Shown piece by piece: positions 1 to 5,415 of a stretch of 7,053 nucleotides of DNA; positions within the stretch are counted from its first letter, which is position 1, and every line of letters begins with the position of its first letter. The stretch spans positions 1 through 7,053 of the forward strand of contig JAHFCY010000177.1 of assembly GCA_023249255.1 (NCBI GenBank), given 5' to 3'. The DNA comes from Candidatus Lindowiibacteriota bacterium (GTDB taxonomy: Bacteria; Lindowbacteria; 2-12-FULL-62-27). A program made the position numbers and the translations under genes. The notes beneath the pieces are model-generated. The model saw only the letters and a list, made by a program, of their open reading frames with translations, did not search any database and was not told the origin of the DNA.

Positions 1-1642
1 GTGTCCCCATATAGTTCAGGAATGTTCCACCGGAGGCGGTGAAGCCCGTTCGTTCTCCAAGTTCTTCTCTGGTCATCCACTCTGGGTAGACCTCTACCAG
101 AGTATCCAGCATGGATTTTTCGCCCGCCCTGAGCGCATTCCTCCACATCGTCAAAACCTCCTCCGTCGATTGCGGCGGGAGTGGAACATCCGATCCCAGA
201 TAGTCAAATCCAGACCTCGTCAATTCGACGTCGTTACCATTCACGGAAATGAAATTCAGACGCTTCAACGCCCCAAAGTAATTTGCGTATGTGCCGCCGG
301 ATGGCGTAAACCCAGCCAACGTTCCAAGTTGTGTGCGGGTCAGCCTAGTGGGGTAACGTCGCGCCAATACCTCCAACATCCTTTTTTCTCCCGCTCGTAA
401 TTGGCCGGCGTCTTCTGTCGGCACTGAATTTCCCGTTGACACAACGCGGTCGATGACTCGCGCGACGGGTGTTGCCAGACGGGATGGGGGATGGGCGGCC
501 GGGGTAATAGTGCCGTGGTTGCTCTGGGATTTGGCCAAGGCCGCACGAATGTCGGCGACGATTGACGACACCCCCTCGCCGACCTCTGAGAGTTTGGAGG
601 TGATTTTTTCGAGGCGTTTAATCTGCTGGTCTTTCAGAATTGGAACTTCGACACGTTCCACTTTACGTTCAACTTGAGTTTCACGGACAACCTGGCGTGT
701 CGACTGTCTTAATTGAATCTCAAGTTCACGCACCTTCTGACGCAAATCTCCTACGGTCTTCGCTTCCTCCTCGGCCTCTTTGGGCAGGTCGACCAGCTTC
801 GGCAGGAGGGCCTTGAGCTTCGATGGAGGCGGGGGCGGAGCGGCGGAATACTTCGCCGACCCCGGCTCGGGATGGGTGGTCATGACAGATCCAACGCGAA
901 CCATGATTCGATTTTTGGAGACCGCCCGCCCCAACGCGTAGAAGTGTCCCGGTTCGAGGGTTTTCATCTCCTGAAAGAAATCCGGCCGCTCAGATCGTGG
1001 GATGCTCAAGGTGTCAGCCGCCCGGTCGAGATCCAAATCTTCGAACGTCGGACCGATGAATCTGTTGAGCAGTTCGGCTGTTGCGTCCTTGCGGAGTTTG
1101 GAGAGCCGTTGCGTGGCCCAGCCGGCGCAGAACCCGCGCTTACGGCCGCGTGTGGCCAGATCAATCATCGCGTCGGATGCCTCAGATTCACCGCACCCTT
1201 TCTCCGGGCAGAATTGGTGGGCCTCATCCACGATTACAAGAGCCGGCCGCCAGAGATTTTTCGGGGCGTCCACCAAGTTCTCCAAAAAGAGGCGCACCCA
1301 TTTATGTCGCTCGCCCCGTTTCATTTCGTAGAGGTCACAGATCGCGGATGCCCCAAGTTCGAGCAGTTTCTTGGCGACCAGTCCAGCCGATCTCGGGTCT
1401 GCTGGCGTTTCTCCACCCTTTCCGACCAATACGAAACCGAACTTTTCGCGAAGCGTGGCGAACTCACCCTCCGGATCAATCAGAATGATGGAGACCTTAC
1501 CGAAAGCTTGTTCGGCAAGACGGCGGATCAACCACGACTTCCCTCCGCCGGAATTTGCTTGAATCAGTAGTCGCGCCCGCAACAGGACGTTCAAGTCGAG
1601 CGTGAGCGGTTTGTCGCCCGATTTGCCGAGAAGAATTTTCAT
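1..1642 (-). CDS. HerA/DUF87-type ATPase (partial, runs off left edge)
   Basis: An uninterrupted frame of 547 codons runs from an ATG at 1642 to the window edge with no stop, so the C-terminus is missing. The N-terminal ATPase domain (about 1-250) has a Walker A loop at 29-37 (ANSGGGKSW, with A in place of the usual first G). It also has IDPEGEF at 55-61, Walker B at 135-142 (LVIVDEAH), an arginine-rich TRGRKRG at 164-170 and a sensor-like ATQR at 176-179. This is the pattern of HerA/FtsK-fold hexameric DNA translocases, in the phage-associated DUF87-like branch. A proline-rich linker (about 258-274) leads to a charged, probably coiled-coil segment (about 298-370). Next comes a helix-turn-helix-like module at 415-483, repeated from 504 onward. 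The start overlaps the preceding gene's stop as ATGA and has only a weak upstream site, suggesting translational coupling. Likely role: ATP-driven DNA translocation or remodelling in the phage cycle. The family call is firm; the exact role is inference. Confidence 0.9.
   Translation of the reverse strand, partial: MKILLGKSGDKPLTLDLNVLLRARLLIQANSGGGKSWLIRRLAEQAFGKVSIILIDPEGEFATLREKFGFVLVGKGGETPADPRSAGLVAKKLLELGASAICDLYEMKRGERHKWVRLFLENLVDAPKNLWRPALVIVDEAHQFCPEKGCGESEASDAMIDLATRGRKRGFCAGWATQRLSKLRKDATAELLNRFIGPTFEDLDLDRAADTLSIPRSERPDFFQEMKTLEPGHFYALGRAVSKNRIMVRVGSVMTTHPEPGSAKYSAAPPPPPSKLKALLPKLVDLPKEAEEEAKTVGDLRQKVRELEIQLRQSTRQVVRETQVERKVERVEVPILKDQQIKRLEKITSKLSEVGEGVSSIVADIRAALAKSQSNHGTITPAAHPPSRLATPVARVIDRVVSTGNSVPTEDAGQLRAGEKRMLEVLARRYPTRLTRTQLGTLAGFTPSGGTYANYFGALKRLNFISVNGNDVELTRSGFDYLGSDVPLPPQSTEEVLTMWRNALRAGEKSMLDTLVEVYPEWMTREELGERTGFTASGGTFLNYMGT
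2..400 (-). repeat. Tandem winged-helix-like module in the HerA-type ATPase C-terminus
   Basis: Residues 415-483 and 504-547 of the ATPase are two copies of one module. Both begin LRAGEK followed by an M-L pair (RMLEVLARRYP versus SMLDTLVEVYP), continue with a threonine-led helix (LTRTQLGTLAGFT versus MTREELGERTGFT) and reach the signature SGGT-aromatic-x-NY. The alternating helices and the G/T turn resemble a winged-helix DNA-binding fold. The first copy continues through a short strand pair (FISVNGNDVELT). The second copy is cut by the window edge. The duplication is read directly; the DNA-binding assignment is inference. Confidence 0.7.
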
Positions 1643-1968
1643 CCTGCCGACTCTGGCGCTGGCCGGGACCCGTCCACCTGTCTAAGTCCAGAGACGCGCG
1701 GCCAGTAGAGCACAGGTGATGCTTTTGATGTCTGTCCGGGGACGGAAACCAAGTAGGACTCCTCGTTGCGGGGCAATGAGCTTGAGTCGATGGGATGCAG
1801 GATATGTGTGTCGGCCAACAGGCGGCCATCCGGATTGCCGGCGTCAAAAAGAAAATTGTGGGGTCGGACATTCGGCAGTACGATGGCCACCACCTTTCCA
1901 CTCTTTTCCCTGGATCGACCTCCTGCCTGACTTACCCAACTGACTTGCTGACCAATTTCAAATTTCAT
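1639..1968 (-). CDS. Small conserved phage protein with SH3-like beta fold (hypothetical)
   Basis: The product has 109 residues. It opens with a short beta-rich segment (KFEIGQQVSWVSQAGG, 2-17; then SGKVVAIVLP, 23-32) and closes with ESYLVSVPG (70-78) and PVLYWPRVSGLR (85-96). This matches my recollection of small phage and plasmid proteins whose N-terminus reads like a KOW/SH3-type barrel (GDxVxWxSQAGG...G.VV.VV); no enzymatic motif is visible. The ATG at 1968 is chosen because GGAGG lies 7 bases upstream. An in-frame GTG at 2016 would place the hairpin at 1994-2012 inside the coding sequence and has no better site. The stop overlaps the ATPase start (ATGA), so the two are probably translated together. 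It could be a small nucleic-acid or partner-binding accessory. Function is unknown. Confidence 0.8.
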   Translation of the reverse strand: MKFEIGQQVSWVSQAGGRSREKSGKVVAIVLPNVRPHNFLFDAGNPDGRLLADTHILHPIDSSSLPRNEESYLVSVPGQTSKASPVLYWPRVSGLRQVDGSRPAPESAG

Positions 1969-1975
1969 AATGTAA

Positions 1976-1980
1976 CCTCC
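1976..1980 (-). promoter_or_regulatory. Ribosome binding site of the 109-residue gene
   Basis: GGAGG sits 7 bases before the ATG at 1968. It decides for this start over the in-frame upstream GTG at 2016. Confidence 0.75.
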
Positions 1981-1993
1981 GGTATTGGATTTT

Positions 1994-2012
1994 TGGGTGG
2001 TGCAACCACCCA
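1994..2012 (-). promoter_or_regulatory. Perfect GC-rich hairpin in the intergenic leader of the 109-residue gene
   Basis: TGGGTGGT / ACCACCCA form a perfect 8-bp stem around a 3-base loop, in the 75-base gap between the zinc-ribbon gene and the 109-residue gene. On the minus-strand transcript it is followed by AAAAATCC rather than a U-run, and on the plus strand no T-run follows either. It therefore does not look like an intrinsic terminator. It ends 13 bases before the GGAGG site, so an effect on mRNA processing, stability or translation is possible. It could also be the site of a dimeric repressor. Confidence 0.6.
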
Positions 2013-2043
2013 GCACAACTCGAATACATTCTCCGCTTTCACT

Positions 2044-2478
2044 TCATCCTGGTTCCACGTCGTCAGGATTTTCGGAGAGTGGATAGCAAAGGGCGCCGCA
2101 ATTGGGACATTCTCCAGACGGGACCAATCCGCCCGGCTCAACGCGCTCGAAATAATCTTGGATTGTGTTCAGCGCCGAGGCGGGATAGTCCTCACCGCAG
2201 TTGGCGCATTCGTGGCGACCATCGTCGGGATCAACCGGCCGAACCTCCGACTGGCCCGGAAGGCCGGCCGGATCAGAAATCCACGGGTAAAACGCGAGTC
2301 TCTCTTCTTCGGTCATGCCGAAGGCGTCCTGAACGGCTTCGCGCACACGGGCGACTTTTTCGATGTCCCAAGGGATGGGATCAGCAATTGGATTCCCCAA
2401 AAGTTCCTGAAACAGACCGTGAATCGCGGTGTCCACTTCGTCCTGCCTCTGCAATTGCTCTCTCGTCAATTCCGGCAT
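2044..2478 (-). CDS. Zinc-ribbon phage protein (hypothetical)
   Basis: The product has 144 residues. The N-terminal half is acidic and helical (TREQLQRQDEV and KVARVREAVQDAFGMTEEER). The C-terminal half holds a likely zinc ribbon: C91-x2-C94 (CANC) and C124-x2-C127 (CPNCG) with a further C131, separated by a segment with an aromatic pair (YF, 109-110) and VPSGE just before the second knuckle. I recall this CxxC ... RVxPGxxVPxGECPxCGAL pattern from small phage and mobile-element proteins of unknown function. No catalytic motif is seen. The ATG at 2478 is preferred over the in-frame GTG at 2487 because AGGAGG lies 8 bases upstream of it and would overlap the GTG. A 75-base gap with a hairpin separates it from the next gene. 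The zinc-binding call is good; the function is unknown. Confidence 0.85.
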   Translation of the reverse strand: MPELTREQLQRQDEVDTAIHGLFQELLGNPIADPIPWDIEKVARVREAVQDAFGMTEEERLAFYPWISDPAGLPGQSEVRPVDPDDGRHECANCGEDYPASALNTIQDYFERVEPGGLVPSGECPNCGALCYPLSENPDDVEPG

Positions 2479-2486
2479 TTCGAGCA

Positions 2487-2492
2487 CCTCCT
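2487..2492 (-). promoter_or_regulatory. Consensus ribosome binding site of the zinc-ribbon gene
   Basis: This is a full AGGAGG with an 8-base spacer to the ATG at 2478. It is among the strongest Shine-Dalgarno sites in the window and lies after the only large intergenic stretch, which suggests independent rather than coupled translation of this gene. Confidence 0.8.
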
Positions 2493-2526
2493 GATATTTA
2501 GCAGGCGGATGATGGGAGCGGGGGCA

Positions 2527-2665
2527 TCATCACCCATCACCATCTCAGCCGTCCGCCGCGGCTACCGTGGTTAGTGGCCTCAGAATCTCCACGCACGTGA
2601 TTTTTTAGGTGCGACTCGGCGGCCGGTCGGTTTCAACCACACGCCGCCCACAAGATGGGTGATGA
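2527..2665. repeat. 12-bp perfect inverted repeat with arms 115 bases apart
   Basis: The plus strand reads TCATCACCCATC at 2527-2538 and its exact reverse complement GATGGGTGATGA at 2654-2665. Both arms lie in the relaxed stretch; the right arm is inside the candidate 45-residue micro-gene. The related shorter GATGATGGG at 2508-2516 adds a third GATG-rich element. The arms could pair in RNA over a long loop or be two binding sites for one protein. The repeat is directly visible; its role is unknown. Confidence 0.6.
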
Positions 2666-2742
2666 CCCCTGCGGGTAATCACTTGTGGCCCATCCGCCCA
2701 AACCTTGTCCGTTGTCCAGACACATCCGCCTTGTCGCTTCAT
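2605..2742 (-). CDS. Candidate micro-protein, 45 residues, basic
   Basis: The ATG at 2742 has AGGTGG about 10 bases upstream and opens a 45-codon frame starting MKRQGGCVW and ending in TAA at 2605. The product is basic and contains VWTTDKVW, VITRRGHH and RRVVETDRPP. These have a more protein-like composition than the competing frame 2633-2764, which overlaps the preceding stop as TGATG and would give 43 residues starting MDRWNQ. Only one of the two is likely to be real, and the larger spacing to the neighbours makes both uncertain. No family is recognised. The right arm of the inverted repeat lies inside it. Confidence 0.4.
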   Translation of the reverse strand: MKRQGGCVWTTDKVWADGPQVITRRGHHPSCGRRVVETDRPPSRT

Positions 2743-2763
2743 TTGTTTGATTCCACCTATCCA

Positions 2764-3381
2764 TCACCGCTTTTCGAGTGCGACACGGATATCGTTCTCC
2801 GCCGCAACCATTTCGTCGTATGCAATTTTGGACTTTATCCTTAAAGGATAGCCACACCGCACCAGTGCGATGAACCCAAAGGCGCTGTCTATCGCTTTCG
2901 GCAGATTTGATGCGATATCCGTTCCCGGTGTACCCACCACTTTGGTGATACGAGGGTGCGCCGCCGCCCATCGTGTAAGTTTTTTGAGTGCGTTCAATAA
3001 TTCTTTGTTCGGCAAACACCGAATACGTTGTTTCCACGTGCGCCCCCATCCTTTGCGCGTCAGGACCAATTCTTCTCCGGGTTTCATTCGCAACACACGG
3101 GAAGCCTCGACCTTCCCAAGCGTAAGCACTACTCGGAGGTGCCTGTCCATCGTGCTCAGAGGAGCAATCTCGGCGATTTTGGCCTTGCGATTGCGCTCGT
3201 TCTCTGCCACAAGAAAACTCACTGGCTGCATGAGCCACGCGCCACCATTGGACCGAGGAACGAATTCCAGCAAGCCGGTAATGCGAGTTTCAGAGACAAC
3301 GTGTTCCGAGTTGCCAGAAACACGAGTGACGTCCACCGCCTCGTACTTGGTCAGGACACTCCGGGCATCCACTGACCGCAT
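2764..3381 (-). CDS. Hypothetical protein, 205 residues
   Basis: I do not recognise this family. The 205-residue product is basic. It has a beta-rich N-terminal half (ARSVLTKYEAVDVTRVSG, then SETRITGLLEFVPRSNGGAW) and a central strand run (HLRVVLTLGKVEASRVLRM, 81-99). A lysine/arginine-rich segment with paired tryptophans (TRKGWGRTWKQRIR, 108-121) and helical parts (NKELLNALKKLTRWAAAH, 125-142) follow. The C-terminus is again helical (KSKIAYDEMVAAENDIRVAL). The positive charge and K/R-W clusters would suit nucleic-acid binding, but this is a guess. The ATG at 3381 follows the previous stop by 2 bases, with GGGG about 12 bases upstream. The longer in-frame extension to 3714 merely reads over the preceding gene in the wrong frame and is rejected. 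Confidence 0.75.
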   Translation of the reverse strand: MRSVDARSVLTKYEAVDVTRVSGNSEHVVSETRITGLLEFVPRSNGGAWLMQPVSFLVAENERNRKAKIAEIAPLSTMDRHLRVVLTLGKVEASRVLRMKPGEELVLTRKGWGRTWKQRIRCLPNKELLNALKKLTRWAAAHPRITKVVGTPGTDIASNLPKAIDSAFGFIALVRCGYPLRIKSKIAYDEMVAAENDIRVALEKR

Positions 3382-3383
3382 GA

Positions 3384-4340
3384 TTATGAGTTCACCCCTA
3401 CTCCGGCGAGTTGTTGTGCATGGGCGATACTCCTTGAGTTGCGGTATGCCTGCCAGCAACCAAGACTCGGTGCCCAACGGAAGCCACAGGACTTCAAGGA
3501 CGTCCGAACCTCGGCCGCAGGTTTTCCGGGAAAGTAGAGGCGTATCCGGTTCTCGGCGGGGACATCCTCCAACCGCACACCGGTCTCCCCTTCGGCTTCG
3601 GTTGCCGGTAGGGCCTGATTCCGCTCGATTGCAACGAGCCGAAGTTTCATGCGCTGGATGTTCGCGTTGTTGTTCGTGAGTGCGTAGGCCGGAAAGCCGA
3701 CCCGCCCGCTCCAATCCCGGGTCAAGAGTTTTCTCGCCTGATCTTCCGGATGACCAAGGACAACGAGGGCGGCGACTTGGGACTCCACGCCTTCCTTCGC
3801 ATGTTTGCGGATCGCGTCGTTTACGGCTTTCATGGTCACCTGTAATTTCTCTGCCTCGGCGATTTTCACCCGAAGCCGCGACACAGCGTCATCATCCCCG
3901 GCCATGATCGGGCGAAGTTCCGGACAGAGAGTCTTGCGGATGGCGGCAAGCGCCCGGGTTCGGAACTCCATCCGCTCGGCCATTCTCCGGTCGGCAATCT
4001 CGGACCGCTTCGCCATCCGCCGAGCTGGAAAATTGGATGGCCCGGCAATCATCGTCGACACACATCGAGCCCGGCTGGACAGCATCTTCACATTGCGCCG
4101 GCGGTATCCATCCCGATAGCGCGCGAATTCCTCGTCAAGCTGTGTGCGTTTCTCCGGGGTGTCTGCCAGTTTTGAGAGTGCGGCGTAATCCTCGGCCAGT
4201 TGTGCGGAATAAGAGTCGATTTCCTGTTGGGCGCGTTTTTCAGGAACAAACGAAGTTCCCGCGTGAGCGGCACGGGCAAGGTCACGCGGAATGTCACTCA
4301 CGTCATTTCCCCCCGTATACAACGGACGCCGGTCAATCAT
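3384..4340 (-). CDS. Conserved phage/mobile-element protein with GFRWAP-type C-terminal domain
   Basis: The product has 318 residues. The N-terminal part is charged and helical (SFVPEKRAQQEIDSY from 30, then an E/R/K-rich stretch to about 140) and contains the striking STMIAGPSNFP at 95-105, followed by RRMAKRSE. This signature matches what I remember of conserved phage and integrative-element proteins of unknown function. A middle segment FPAYALTNNNANIQRMK (216-232) precedes a C-terminal module at about 264-300: RIRLYFPGKP, then KSCGFRWAP and CWQAYRN. This module resembles the short domain also found in DUF3560-like proteins of plasmids. The start overlaps the kinase gene's stop as ATGA; an alternative GTG at 4301 has a G-rich run 7 bases upstream. 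No catalytic residues can be assigned. A DNA-processing accessory role is a guess. Confidence 0.82.
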   Translation of the reverse strand: MIDRRPLYTGGNDVSDIPRDLARAAHAGTSFVPEKRAQQEIDSYSAQLAEDYAALSKLADTPEKRTQLDEEFARYRDGYRRRNVKMLSSRARCVSTMIAGPSNFPARRMAKRSEIADRRMAERMEFRTRALAAIRKTLCPELRPIMAGDDDAVSRLRVKIAEAEKLQVTMKAVNDAIRKHAKEGVESQVAALVVLGHPEDQARKLLTRDWSGRVGFPAYALTNNNANIQRMKLRLVAIERNQALPATEAEGETGVRLEDVPAENRIRLYFPGKPAAEVRTSLKSCGFRWAPSLGCWQAYRNSRSIAHAQQLAGVGVNS

Positions 4341-4798
4341 GCGGCTTTTTCCTCGTCTTTAACCTCGACCGTCCACTGCGGCATAGACCTAAAACCGGCG
4401 AGACGCTCAGCCATTGTGTCGATTCCGGCCGCGGGGACACCGTGGATGTTCCGTTTGACGCAGATTGCCGGATCGGCGACGATGCGAACGATTTTGACGT
4501 CGTAGTGATATGCCTGGGCTATTGCATGATATGGCGCAATCTCAACAGCCGTCGTGTTCGTATTGTCCACGACGATCGTGTCCACGCCTGCCGCACAAGC
4601 CTCGATAAAAGCCAGAAGGCATTTGCCGTGGGCGACCTGTGGGTTTGTAGCGTCGAAGTGGTAGACACCGCAGCTATCCACGCGGAAATGATCCGCCGAC
4701 ACGACGAGGTGTTTGGTATCTACAAGGTTCTGGATGATCCATGTCGATTTGCCGGATCCGGGGATGCCCTGCATGATTATGACTCGTTTCATCTTCAT
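4337..4798 (-). CDS. P-loop kinase-like ATPase (AAA_33 / N4BP2L1-like)
   Basis: The 153-residue product is a compact P-loop NTPase of the nucleotide/polynucleotide-kinase group. Walker A is GIPGSGKST at 11-19. VSADHF (33-38) is the usual acidic strand after the first helix. The second acidic strand is TIVVDNTNT (74-82), with the DNTN pattern typical of N4BP2-like kinases. KRNIHGVP (114-121) matches the lid-like RNxHGVP segment of that family. It is near full length for a single kinase domain and carries no extra domain. Its ATG at 4798 shares ATGA with the upstream micro-gene; GAGGAGGGGG lies directly before it and could also serve the ATG at 4792. Substrates in this family include RNA or DNA ends and, in some phages, modified bases. 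Here the substrate is unknown; its neighbour, a DNA methyltransferase, leaves DNA-base phosphorylation open but unproven. Confidence 0.9.
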   Translation of the reverse strand: MKMKRVIIMQGIPGSGKSTWIIQNLVDTKHLVVSADHFRVDSCGVYHFDATNPQVAHGKCLLAFIEACAAGVDTIVVDNTNTTAVEIAPYHAIAQAYHYDVKIVRIVADPAICVKRNIHGVPAAGIDTMAERLAGFRSMPQWTVEVKDEEKAA

Positions 4799-4959
4799 TC
4801 CCCCTCCTCGATTGCCGTTGTATTTTGTAGCGCCAATGCGGCGGCCATCTCGGCGCTCTCGTGCATGTTTCCGTCAAGCAATGGTCTCGTCTCAGCAATC
4901 ATTTCCCGAACATCGCAATCATTTTTTGTGTCCATTGGGTCAACCTCCGTCGGTGTCAT
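4795..4959 (-). CDS. Acidic micro-protein, 54 residues, doubly overlapped
   Basis: A 54-codon frame opens at the ATG at 4959, which shares ATGA with the stop of the 152-residue gene. It closes at a TGA that shares ATGA with the kinase start, so it bridges the two genes exactly. AGGGGG lies 5 bases before its ATG; a second in-frame ATG at residue 9 has GGAGG 8 bases upstream. The product is acidic and largely helical (VREMIAETRPLL, then ESAEMAAALALQNTTAIEE) with a single cysteine. No domain is recognised. The exact stop/start couplings and the Shine-Dalgarno site make it a believable gene despite its size. It could be a partner or regulator of the kinase, but that is inference. Confidence 0.75.
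   Translation of the reverse strand: MTPTEVDPMDTKNDCDVREMIAETRPLLDGNMHESAEMAAALALQNTTAIEEGE
4800..4809 (-). promoter_or_regulatory. Strong ribosome binding site of the kinase gene
   Basis: GAGGAGGGGG lies inside the last codons of the 54-residue gene. The spacer from GGAGG is 4 bases to the ATG at 4798 and 10 bases to the ATG at 4792, so either could be the true start. Confidence 0.7.
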
Positions 4960-5414
4960 TGATTCCCCCTGCCCTGTAGCACAGGTTCCGCCGATGTCCC
5001 TTGAAGGCCGGTCTGCTCAGGACAAAAACTCAATTTCTCTTTTTCTCCGGGTGGTACAGGGTTGGCTGCCCGCCCAGAACGGAACCCAGGAGATGTGAAT
5101 GAAGACACCAGTGCGGCGATGGTCATATCGGGAATTCCGGCCCTCCGCTCGTCTTCGACGAGCCCGGCAATGTCGCGGTATCGGTAGGACACGGCACGTT
5201 TGTTGTCCTTCACCTCCTCAACCTCGTGGGGCAATGCCTCACGGGAAAAGAAGCGGTTTCCAAGCAGGCAACGTTGTTTCAACACGTTTTCAGGCCAAGC
5301 CTTGTCGAAGTTGTAGAGAACGTGGATGAGATAGATGTGATTGTCATGTTGCACCAATTTTGCCTGTCCGGGCTTCCTCGCCTTGGCCGTGCATTTGTAA
5401 TATCCGATCTTCAT
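4956..5414 (-). CDS. Hypothetical protein, 152 residues
   Basis: I do not recognise this family. The start is the ATG at 5414, one base after the methyltransferase stop (TGA C ATG), with only a weak AAGG-type site upstream. The longer in-frame start at 5471 lies inside the methyltransferase and is rejected. The first two thirds look folded: MKIGYYKCTAKARKPGQAK, then NHIYLIHVLYNFDKAW (strands plus an aromatic cluster), RCLLGNRFFSREALPHEVEEV and SYRYRDIAGLVEDE. The last third (about 95-152) is rich in P, G, S and T and looks disordered, ending in FCPEQTGLQGTSAEP. The stop overlaps the next start (ATGA). The N-terminal lysines and aromatics could bind nucleic acid, but nothing proves it. Adjacency to the methyltransferase suggests a shared job. 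Confidence 0.72.
   Translation of the reverse strand: MKIGYYKCTAKARKPGQAKLVQHDNHIYLIHVLYNFDKAWPENVLKQRCLLGNRFFSREALPHEVEEVKDNKRAVSYRYRDIAGLVEDERRAGIPDMTIAALVSSFTSPGFRSGRAANPVPPGEKEKLSFCPEQTGLQGTSAEPVLQGRGNQ
4965..4970 (-). promoter_or_regulatory. Ribosome binding site of the 54-residue gene
   Basis: AGGGGG lies 5 bases before the ATG at 4959, inside the last codons of the upstream gene. It supports translation of this very short frame. Confidence 0.6.
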
Positions 5415-5415
5415 G

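Larger units (their letters stand above)
2479..2763. other. Relaxed 285-base stretch between two genes
   Basis: This is the only stretch close to 300 bases in the window without a firm gene. It holds two overlapping micro-ORFs (2605-2742 and 2633-2764), a 12-bp inverted repeat (2527-2538 with 2654-2665) and a 7-bp stem (2508-2514 with 2525-2531) just upstream of the zinc-ribbon gene's AGGAGG. I looked for a sigma-70 type promoter on the minus strand and found no convincing -35/-10 pair. A TTTTTT run at about 2601-2606 has no stem in front of it. No tRNA-like fold was recognised. Confidence 0.5.

Noticed and set aside
713-1570. Plus-strand 285-codon open frame
   Set aside because: It lies wholly antisense to the HerA-type ATPase, whose minus frame carries clear Walker motifs; the plus translation has no recognisable motif.
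2466-2543. 25-codon minus-strand frame ending CSKCRN ahead of the zinc-ribbon gene
   Set aside because: It reads through the AGGAGG site and overlaps the next start out of frame, with no ribosome site of its own; probably chance.
1795-2574. Plus-strand 259-codon open frame
   Set aside because: It is antisense to the zinc-ribbon and 109-residue genes, both of which have good ribosome sites and family-like motifs on the minus strand.
2595-2610. TTTTTT run at about 2601 as a plus-strand terminator
   Set aside because: No stable stem precedes it and no plus-strand gene would need it.
2870-3679. Plus-strand 269-codon open frame
   Set aside because: It is antisense to the 205- and 318-residue genes; its serine/arginine-rich composition is typical of a shadow frame.
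4037-5098. Plus-strand 353-codon open frame
   Set aside because: It is antisense to the kinase, the 54-residue gene and parts of their neighbours; a long open frame arises opposite GC-rich coding sequence, and no domain is visible.
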